Positions 23,712 to 35,700 of a stretch of DNA of 64,000 nt are shown piece after piece (the first letter of the stretch is position 1; every line of letters starts with the position of its first letter). Below the pieces are notes generated by a model. It was given only the letters and a program-made list of their open reading frames with translations, did not search any database and was not told the DNA's origin. Made by a program: the position numbers and the translations under genes. The DNA is from Owenia fusiformis (taxonomy: Eukaryota > Annelida > Polychaeta > Sabellida > Oweniidae). The stretch is from positions 16,103,754 to 16,167,753 of the forward strand of contig CAIIXF020000011.1 in assembly GCA_903813345.2 (NCBI GenBank). The letters are read 5' to 3'.

Positions 23712-26700
23712 GTAACCAAATTATTAATTCAATGAAAATTTCAATCACTTAGTATCATATATCTTACATTTTAAAGCTGATAAGTCTAGAATAAGGTTGT
23801 TAATGAAATGTGTGCGTTTTTGTGATTTTTGTGACAATGATTCCTAAAAAGATGACAAGGGGTAGTGTTAGACGGTGTTTACTCATACGTTAACCCTAAT
23901 GTGAACAACGTATTTCTCATAACACTAATGGACGGAGGGGGTCAGATGACCCCCATGGCATTTCAAAAGTTGAAGAGGTATCGTCAATAGTAAGGTACCA
24001 TCATATTGTAGGTCATTCAAAACTTTCGAGGTATTATTTCTTGTATTAAATCTCAAAAAGTATCTTGAAGCCAGTTTTAAAAAATAAACGGTGCGTTTTT
24101 AATAAACAGATATACAATGCATAATCTCTTCTGAATTGATGAATGTAACCCAATTCATCGATATTCATGCTAATAATGCATTTTACATGCATAATTTTGG
24201 CATAAAATGACTTCTTGCAAAAAATCTTAAGTATATTTTGTTGTTTCCAAAGCTAGCTTTCAAATTGGTTTCATAAAAGCCAGTTTCTTGGTGACTACAG
24301 AAGCCGGCTTCTGTAGTACGTCAAAAGCCGGCTTTTAAAATTGCCTTCTTGGTGACTGCAGAAGCCGGCTTTTTAAAAGACGGCTTCTTGGTGACTGTAG
24401 AAGCCGGCTTCTGTAGTACGTAAGAAGCCGGCTTTTTAAAAGTCGGCTTCTTGGTGACTGTAGAAGCCGGCTTCTGTAGTACGTGAGAAGCCGACTTTTT
24501 AAAAGACGGCTTCTTGGTGACTGTAGAAGCCGGCTTCTGATGTACTATAGAAGCCGGCTTTTTATATTTGCCATCGACCCTTTCTCCATATTTCCGGTGA
24601 CATTCAAGTCAGAGCTGTTTCCAGGAAACTGAAATAAACTATATATTTGGCTAAACACTAAGTTTTTAAATGCCTGTAACTTTTTACCATTTGTATGTTA
24701 AACCATGATACTTTGCGAATCAATGTTACTTTGGATGAGCTTTAAAATGATATATGACACATACTATGGAGACATTGGTATACGTCTGCCAAGGGGGGGG
24801 GGCATACTTTCGGGACACCCTGTATATACCATGACTTCAAAAGCTTTTTTAATATTTTCTTAATATTATTTCCATTTTGGTCTTTTTCCAGCTTCATGTG
24901 TTAGATGCAGGATGTGGCACTGGGAACTACAGTCTTGCCCTGTTGAAGGAAGGACTGGGGCATGTAACACTCTTGGACGCATCTGAGGGAATGCTGCATG
25001 TTGCAAAAAAGAAACTTAAAACGTTCATTGAAGGTAAAGGTATATATTTGGAGCTCAGAGTTCTAAGGCCTTAAGGCCCCTAAAATTGGGCCTTTTTGGT
25101 CATTACTGGGGCTTTGAAGGCCTTATTTTTTAATTTCAGGCCAAATGTTGAAGCCCATTTTCTTCAAAATTTGGCCTGAAATGGTGTTTTGGGGTTTTAC
25201 GGACCAACGTTTTTTCTCTGAAATTTACCCCCCCCCCCTGTTGCTTCCCAGATCCGCCCTGATCGATGTCTATGAGTGTAAACTTCCCTCAACTAAGTTT
25301 AACATAACAAGTGAGTTTTGCTCTTCAATTCAAGAATTTTGTATAACGAATATTTTCTTTTTTAAAACCCTTCAGTTCAAGCTTTATTCTTTCAGTCTAT
25401 TTTCAGTAACGTAGCTTCAAACTCCTTGCCCCAGAATTGGGCCAAAAGGTCCCCAATCACCAGACTCCAGACTTCAGACAACTTCTCTTTTATAATTCTT
25501 ATGCTGGGCTACATATAGCCCCAGCATTAAGTTTAACCAATAGAAGTATCAGGGTCTGAAGACAAGTTAAAGATGCAGACTTACATCAAAGTTACATATA
25601 AGATTATACAGCATACTACACAAAATCATGCAATAATATACACGTATCATAATCCAGTACCCTTAAATGATAACGCAGTTTATACACATGAGGGGTAAAC
25701 GTATTTATATTTATGATTATCGACTGGTATACTTCCCGCTTGTATGGACTATTGCAAAAATGCCTGCCATAAGAGGGAATCCCTTGAGATGACGGGCATA
25801 TTTCGACCAGTATAATAATTTAGAGATGGCATTTCATTGGCTTTCAGAATGTCTCAAGGACCTTCTTACTGATTACGAAAGTTAAATTACTCAGATGCGA
25901 GTAGGTAGTTACCAGTTTCACCACCAGGTGGCTGATTCGGGGGAATTAACATGGCAGGGTATTACAAGATTCCCTTAAACTTGAATATGCATCAGTTTTA
26001 ATGGTTCACTTTTCATATTACCTTCATGTATCTAATAGTTATACAAATTAAAATATGTCCAGTAAAAGAAAATATTATCTGCCCAACACAAGAAAAGATA
26101 TTTCACTTTTTGTGGTTTTACAACATGGGGTCTATGGGGAATCTCCCCGACCTAGAAGTCACATTTTCAAAGAAAATTAAATTTTTTTTAAAGTTGATAA
26201 ACTCTTTTCAAAACCACATTTCTAAATGTAACTTTACATGTAGATTCCAAATATGACATCAGTTTGACTGAATTGTGAATTTTTAATGACAAAGCATTTT
26301 AGAGTTCATTAAAAGACCACGTGCAGTATGGCAAGTGATTTTAGACAGTCATATCTTTCACCATGAGTACTTTCTGGCCATAAATACAGTGGCTTTTATT
26401 AAAACAATATATTTTCTTTCAAGTGAAGTCCCCATGATAGTAAAATATCAATCCAACTCTCTGAAAAATTATGGATTAGGGCCCCACCTTGGCACTTTTT
26501 GAAAAATGTTAGGGCTATTTTCTAAAAAGAGGATCTTGTTTTTCTCAATTTAAACATATCGAACGTCTCCTCTACACTTTATTAACAATTTCTGAAAAGG
26601 GGATGGGTATTGAAATGAGTTAAAGTTAAAAAACACATATCCCATGTTATTTTCCCATAGGGAAAACTCGTGCTATCCATTGTTTTCAGCATTATTTTGG

Positions 26701-29700
26701 TCATCGAAAATTGATATCTTCAAAACTAGACTTTTAATACCATTCTACTTTTGGAGATGCCTTAGACCCCTTGTTGAATAATGTTTTCATGCAATGGAAA
26801 TCAGAAAAAGAAGATCCTCTTTTGAGTAAATAGGTTCAATAATTTGAAAAAATGTTGACATGGGGTCCCTATTAAAAAAAACGACAACTGTATTTATGCC
26901 CAGAAAGTACTCATGGTGAAAGATATGACCGTCTTAAATCACTTGCCATACTGCACGTGGTCTTTTCTGAATTGAAACATGATACTTTTTTAGTAGTTAC
27001 ACAGAGACACAATTCTTTGATTGCAAAAAAATTGTTACTTGTATTGACTATAGGTATTCAATAAAGAATATATATTTTAAAATAGAGGAGTGTTTGTGGT
27101 GACCTTATGAACTTACAGTTATTTACTTCGTTTGATACCTATGTATTATGACAATCAAACCCTTGCATTTAGCAAACGTGACATTGGTGATTCAAAAATA
27201 TTATTGTGGACACAATAATTCGAAGAGATCTCTCTGAATGGTAATATTTGTTAACGATTTCATAGTCACTCCCTATCAGTGGTAGAGAGTGCAGGTTTTT
27301 CTGAAACATTTTTAAGGAATTGTAATCATATGAGGATTATCGTAGGAAACCAAATACCAGATTTTACATTCTAGAGATAACCAACGTTTTCAAAAGGCCT
27401 TGGTCAAGCTTTTATGTCCTGTTTGAGAACCCCGATTCTTTCTATTGAAATCGATCATCTTTGAGTTCCTCTGAGCTGAGCAAATGTATATGTCCCAATG
27501 CGTGATGACATGGTGATATGCAGCCTTGAAGTCAATTGTGTATATTTTATTTTTTATTTATTTATTTGCCAAACACTTTTTAATCAGTGGCACAATGGAA
27601 AATTCCAGTGCGGCAGTACATAAAACAAATACATATTCATAAAATACAATACAATACAGATAGATAGATAGATAAAATAAATATGTTAAATTGTACATAG
27701 TCTATGTTATGAGTTTAAAATATCGTTATTAATAGTCACTAAAAATTGTTTGACACACTTGTACCGGGCTCATTGTAAGTCAATTCACCCTTGCTGAAAT
27801 CCTCATTTTCTCAGAAGAACTCGCTTTGAATCTCAACAAGTAGATTCGTGTTAGGCAGTATTACTAAAACTCATTTCAATGGTAAGAGTATGGCTCTATT
27901 CGTTCAAAGCAGTTTTTAAAATGATCGATTTCTAACATGTTTGGTAAAAAAAACTATGGTATTTCACAATGAATATATTGTGATTTCATTTTTTGTCCTA
28001 TTGATGTGCCCACTCATATTTCATTCTATTGCAATAAATAATAGTCATACTAGGTCGATCAAAAAGTTTCGAAGAAAAGGTATCTTAAATTAAGAGTTTA
28101 AAAATGTAAACACTGAATTCTAGCTTAATGAGAGTGAATTAACATGGGATATGTGCTGAGATGAAAGCCTGTATTTCAATTAGAAAGATTTCATGTTTAA
28201 CTCATTTTTTTATAAAAAATGGCAGTTAGTATAATGCTATTCTCATGCGATAAATATAAATGCTGTTTCATGTGTACCAATAATTTTTCAAATTGTGTAA
28301 ATGGTACACATTCCTTAATTCCTAGAATTTTCTCTTTAAGGAATTTCCCCAAAAATCAAATGGTACACTGTACAGTTCCAAGCAGATTTTTAGAAAACAG
28401 TGAATGTGAATCTTTAATACACACCTTATTGGGTTGTTTTGGTCCTCAGACCTTAAGGAGGATTGGCCCGATTGCAACATCGATATTTGGTCCTATATAT
28501 GGGGATGGCGTGCTACAAAATTCCAACAGCCGCCTTTTTATTCACTTCAACATTTGAATCGCGAATTTTGGCCCTAAGTCCTAACGAAAAATTCCGATAC
28601 TCACAAGAACTGATCGAGATATTCGCTCAAATCTTATGAATTCTTTATTTTGATTTTATTATCCGTATAATTTCAGAAAATAACGACATTTCGGCGTTTT
28701 CATTGTTGGAAAATATCGACTTTAATTCTGGGGGCCAATCCTCTTTGGTCACACATTTTGCATTTATCACATTTTAAAAGCCATAAACAACATAGACGCT
28801 ATGCGATACATCTTTGGAAAGCAGAATCAAGTGTTAAGTTTAGACTGATATTTCTGATATTAGATGAATGGTTTGGTGGGTTAGTGTTGGAGGGATCATC
28901 ATACTTTAAGATGTTTAAGCTTATTTATTTTAACTCATTGTCTTTACAGATGGCAGGGCAGAGGTCAAACGCGGTGTCATGCCAGATCTAGACTTCCCCG
29001 ATGATACATTTGATGCTATTATGTTTAACCAAACACTTCATCACGTAGAGAACTCACCAAACTCCGAGGGAGAATATCTAAAGATCTATAAAACGTTACA
29101 AGCGAGTTATATTTTTAATTTTAATTTTCCATCCTCGAATAGTGTAATGATGTTTTGTACTTGTACGTTGTGTGCTCGGACATTCTAGCGAGCGAGCGGG
29201 TGATATTAAGATAGGACTAACGTTTGATCTTTTTAACTCCAATGTCCGCAAACTTTTTTATAACACTAAATCACAAGGGAGTGGGGTCATTTGGACCCCC
29301 CCCCCCCCTCTGCGATTTTTATAACTTGTCTGATTGCAATATTGAGGGTATGATTGTAAAGGTAAACCTTATTGAATAACCTCTTCAGAAAAGTTTTGTT
29401 TGTCAACAAAGGTCAAAGGTTATCATTTTTTTACTTCTTGATAAATTGGAGGAACTCGTAAAGCGAGTTACGTAGACGGATCCGTTTTCGTAACAAAATG
29501 GCGCAAACAATTTCCACAGATATAAACAGATTCAGCACTATCTCTTTTGCACAAACGTGTGTCAGGGTCTAATGTTTCAGAAAATCCAAGCTTATGTGAA
29601 CGTTTTTTCTTGTAAGACTGCGAAATCATGAATTTACTTCCTCACTCAAGTTACGTAAACGAATGGGCTAAAAAGTACAGCAATCACGAAAACGATGAAA

Positions 29701-32700
29701 ATTATGTAAAGTTAACGGAATAATTCTCAAGATAAGGTAAAAGTTTACACGCTCAGTTGATAAAGTTGGCAACACAAATGTTAATTGATATTTTTTTTGA
29801 ATTTGTTATACGTTCACTTGCAGTCTACAATCGTTGAATAGAGCCACTACAATTAGTTTCGTTTAGTGCGAACGGTGCAATATTCAACTTTGACCTACCC
29901 GAACCTCCTAATGTAAAACTAGGAAATAGCAAATGCACGGAGTAACCAATTCAACCGCAGTGGAGTGGCAAATCCCCGAGCAAATCCAACCGAACAAAAC
30001 ATATTTTGATGTGATGCGATCCCGGATGCGATGCAATTAGTAAATACTTTCTTGAGCAGAGGTCCCATGACGATAAATCATTACCACATAAGATTTGCAC
30101 CAAATCCTGTAACTCCAACAATGGAATCCATTTTTAAAATATGATTATGATATTTGATATCAACTAGCAAAGATGGTAATGGTGGATGAATGCATATAAA
30201 TAAACTATGAACATTTAGCATGAATACTTTTTGAACATTTATTCCAATATATGAATTATTTACGAAAAATGATACGTTTTCCATGTATCATAGATGCACC
30301 CGGAGATGCACATTAAGTACAGTTGGGGACAAAAATAAATGACAGGTCGATTTTCGATTACCATTTCCTAATTATGGTCGTCTGAAAGCCCATAATTTCC
30401 AATATTGTCTAGATACATATCCCTTAAAATTTGTATGTTTCACATTTTGTATAATCTCATCCACTGATGTATGGCCTCTTGAAAATTCTCTTATTTTTAA
30501 CATGGGAAATTCTCACTTCAGCAAATCCACCTGTCCTTTATTTATGTCCCGAACTGTAGTTTGACGCAGTATAATAACCATCCATAGATAGGCTACGTCA
30601 CTGAATGAAACTACATGTAGTTAAAATATAACCTTACCAGTCGGAATCTTGCCTAGATGCGAGAAAGGGGACATGCTGTCTTTCCCATCTGCCAATTTTT
30701 GTTACCGTAAAATTTGGCAAATCGCCTCGCCGTGACCGTCATGGTAAACAGCGTGATTATTTGATTGAACATATAATGAAACGAAAATCGTCTCTTAACA
30801 ACTGCGTCGGTGGTGTAAAGGTTAGCATTGTTGCCTTCCAAGCAATAGATCCGGGTTCGATTCCCGGCCGACGCATCGTTTTTAATGTTTTAATTTATGT
30901 TACGAGGAATTGATGATATTTCAAGTAAAACATTTGATATTTCAAGTAAAACATTTTATTATTTGAAATGAAGAATTATAATCAAATAAAGTTCCTAGCA
31001 TTGTTGCCTTCCAAGCAATAAAAGTACCCTTTGCATTCGTTTGACTTCACTTCTTAAAAGAGAGATTCGTCTTCTGTGTAGTTTAACTAGACTCTGCAAG
31101 CAGGGTACAATAAAAGCGGCTTCACGTCTTTTATTCGAAACAAATAACCCTTAGGTTGAAACGATTATTTATTGTGAACTATATCGCGTGTCCCAAAAAT
31201 GAAAAAATGAGCCACGTTTTGACAAGTATTATCTCAGCAACCGATCAACCAAATTCACTGGAAAGGAGAACCCCCGAGCGATAAGGAGAGCTTTTTAGGA
31301 GGACAATTGCTTTTTTATTCTGAATGAGATCAACATGGAAGTTTAACACTACATCAGAGATGATCTTAGATATTAGGTGATTTTAGATATTCCCAAAAAC
31401 AACTTGTGTGATGTAAAACTTGAATTGCTTTTTTAAGAACATTTTTTGCAAGGCAATGAACTCGTTTTTTTAAGGTTAGACTCTTTATTTGTGGTTAAAA
31501 TCCGTGTATGGCCTGATGGGATAGGAACAAAGTGTCACAGTTAGTGGGGGGAATTTAGTGGAAAATATTTCAAATGGTGATACAAGCAAATTTATTGGCT
31601 TAATCTGTTATTTAAACTATTTGGAAAAATTCTGTCCCTGTGATCGATCAAACGAAACACTATTTCAGGAAAAAATTCAAGATGGCTGCCGTATATGTGT
31701 AATTCGATACAAATGACACTTTAGATTCATATATAGAGATATATATGGTTTAAAATTATATTGATTCAGTAGTAAAGCATGTACATTATATCTAGAAATA
31801 CAGTTACATTCATTAATGAGCTGAATTTGGGCAAAATGACTTTATATAGGGATTCTACAAGGTTCTATTTTGAGAGCACTCTTATTTTGCAACAACTTTA
31901 GTCATTAAACTTGTGTTCTTGAATAATGTTGACATTTCACACATTATTCAATCTAATATTTCAAGTTTACATGAAAACACTGTCTTACAAGTACCAAGGA
32001 GACTTTGAAGGAGTCCCGCAAGGTTCTACTACACTCCATTATTATCACAATCTCTTGGAATTCGGTGGAAAATATTCAAAATTGCGATATGATGCAAATT
32101 TATGGGCTGTCAGTTATTTATGCAAATAAGAAAAATTCCATCCCTCAAATCAGCCAAACCTAATGCTATTTCAGTAAAAAATTTAAGGTTGTCGAAATAT
32201 GTACATAATTCAGTAGAAATGACACCTTAGATTCATACATAGAGATAATATGGTTAAAAAATAGGTTCACTCAGTACTAAGACATGCAAATATATTTAGA
32301 AATGCTATGATCTTCTTTGATTTGAATTTTGGCAAAAAGAGTTTTATAGGAGTTCTTCAAGGTTCTATTTTGGCCCTCTCTGTTAGAACTTGAATTACTT
32401 TATAACATTCTCTAATACATTTAATATCTAAGACATAATTCAAGAATATATTTCAAGTTTGAATGAGAATATTGTCAACCAAGTATCAATGCAAACATTG
32501 AAGTAGTCTTCCAAGGTTCTACCTTAGTCCATTATTATCACAATCTCTTAATAGTATGATGAAATAAGGGCAGGTAGACAAGACAATTACACAGAATTAC
32601 ATGTGGAATTGCACAATACTGTACATTTAAGTACAGATTTTTTACAAAAGCAAACTAAACATGTCTAGAGACTTGCTGGGTTTAGAGCCCCATGTCGAGT

Positions 32701-35700
32701 TGTCTACAGTGAGGTCAATAGTAAAGGCCATGTGATGTTGCAGCTATAACACAGCTAATAGCAGAAACAAAGCAACACAAAACCAACTTGCCAATTGTAT
32801 GGCTTGATATAACTAAGGCAGCAGTGTACCACACAAATGAACTCAATAGCTTTGAAGCATTATAATGTTCCTCAACATGTGATTGGTTTGAGGCCTTGAG
32901 CACCTTTAAGGTATTCAGTTGAGATTCTTGACTGAAACAATCACGACTGGTTGGCAGCCTTTAGAGAAGGGAATCATGGCAGGCTGCATATTGCTATTCA
33001 TGGCAGCTATGAACATCCTTCTAAAAGGAGTCACAAGGAGTGCAATGAATTTAAAATGAGAAGTGGTAACCCACATCCAAAGTACTAGTATCACATTTTC
33101 ATGAATTGATGGGGTCACTCTAGCAAATGACACTGAAATAGCCATTCTGTGTATCTTCATTGAACTAAAAAACCTAGTAACCTGGGAATCATATCAAATG
33201 TTGCATTCTCCTGGAAGCTCCCTGTCATTTCCTTATAGAACACTAAATGACACAAAACTTACCCAACCAACTAGGTAAGGCAGGACGGCCTAATAGAACA
33301 TCAAAGTGTTGACCCAATTGTCACAAGTACTTCAAACTGCCTAAAGAGTCCTAAAGCAACATATGTGATTCAGGCAACAGATTGGAAGGTGAGTTATTGT
33401 AATGACTATTACAATGAGACTCCTTTATTGCCCAAATGACTTGATTGTCATCACATCAGAACAATATGATAGTCCCTTTTCTGGCTGTTAAATTCTGCTG
33501 GAGTTACAGCAACAGAGTGGAACAAGACTCTCTTAGAAATAGGCCAAACAGAAAAATGGTAACTATGGCTGCATTGTGCAGAGCTGGCTGAATAACTGAG
33601 TGAGGTTTGATCAACCTGTTTTCCAACCTCTCTGAGTTTGTATGCAGCTTTAGGGGTAGAAGCAGAAAAAATGGAAATTAAACTGACAAAAAAGACTAAA
33701 GCTGCTAATCACAATAAAACATGAAGGACAATAGTACCACAAGCAATGATACTCCATTGTTAAAACTCATGTCAAAATTCTGCAATTATTTTCTTGCTGG
33801 TGTCAAAGTAATGGTGTTGTAGTTGTAAAACATGGTATTGGTAAATACATTGATATTGATAAATCTGCAAAACTCACTCAGTACTCAATGTTCAGTTGTT
33901 TTGGCGACTTCAATTGTTTTGGCAATTTACACACATTGATTTTGTTGTAAATTACTGCATTTGAAAGTGTAAAGAATAAGAAGGGTGTCAAAAGTGAACC
34001 TTAAACGGCTCCTATGTAATAATGACTTTTAAAAACTGATTTTGTTGTAAATTAGTGAATGTATATTCCTAATTATAGAACAGAAGTACCGATGATGTTA
34101 AATTCATTAAAAAATTAAATAGAGTAACCATTGTACCAACTTGTGAGTATACAAAATAAGAAGGGTGTCAGGAATGAACCTTGCTTAACTCCTAATTATT
34201 TATTTTGACTTGAGTTCATAACAGTATTATGTGTTATGTGTGCATGTTGTAATCTACAGCTCTAAACATAGAGATAAACATGTCTAATCATACTCTGATG
34301 AAATCATAGCAACCTCTCTATTTTATGATTACATTACAATTACATAGTGATACATGTATTACGTAAACATATAATCATACACATATATAAAATATGTTGT
34401 GTCCTATATAGTTATAATAATCATATTATAATATCCAGTTACCTTTGAAGATGGTCTGAATGTACTTATTTGTTTTCTGTTGACACACGTTTCTAACTTA
34501 ATCCTACAGAATGATAAAATTGACCACAACTTCCTTTTTCCAATTTTATGGGGTAGGGCACTTTCAACGCTTTTTAAAAAATACTTTCAATTTTTCAATA
34601 ATTGAAATCTTCATATTGTAGTATCAGGCAAAGTTATTAGATGTTTTTTAAATAATAATTAATTATATTCGTCATTGCATTCTTTATTTGAACCTAGAAA
34701 ATGAACATTATTTCCCATTTTACGCCAAATCGTCACACTTTGGGGCCAAGGGAGAGGGCTAAAATTCAGTTTAAAAATTTGAAAAAAATTCACATGACTA
34801 TTTTCACCTTAAAGAACAACATTTCACCATGAGAGCATGAATTTTCCAAAAAAAAGAAATTTTGCCCACCCTACATGTTATTTAAGTCATACTTTGTCGG
34901 CCATCTTGGATTTTGGGGGGAAGAAGTGAAATATTCCGTCGATCACAGGGACAGATTTTTTGAAAAAGGTTTTAAGAAGCAGAAAAGCCGAAGTTTATAC
35001 TTGTATCACCATCTGAAATATTCTGCCTAATATAGGGGTAAATTCCCCCCACTAAGTTGTAAGAAACCTATTTATCTGAACTCTTAGAAAATAAAAAGAA
35101 ATCAATGAGCGTTTCCCTAGAAATATGTCTTTGAGACCTTTTCAACTCATGAGAATGACGGAATAATGGAACCAATTCGTAAAAAATTCTTAAAATATAT
35201 ATTTCTGGTGGAGCGTCCATCGAATTCTTTACGAAAACTAAGACTCCTATGCTTCATTGTGTTACTTAGCCATATTCTGTTTTGCTCGTACAGCAATGGG
35301 AAAGTTATTGATTTTAAGCAAAATGTAACGGTTAAATATGGAAAAATTGAATTTTATCGCTTCACAAAAACCATTCATCAAACGCACGTTTTAATGATTC
35401 GAAGAAATATTTCAGGATGTATAAATTCATCTCATTTCCAACAGTATGTTAAAAGGAGTGGTATCGATATGGAGAACTTTTTGAACACACGTTTCTCTTA
35501 AACCAGTCATAAAACAAATCTAAAAAATTAACACATCGTCAATTTAGTGGTCATCTTTTGAATGGTAACAATATAATTTGAAATATATATATATATATAC
35601 TTTCATCTATATTGTTTTAGAAAACACTTCAAACACTTGTTTTGTTCTTGGTATCATGTTTCCAGAGTGAAAAGAAACATCTTTACGAACCTCATTGGAA

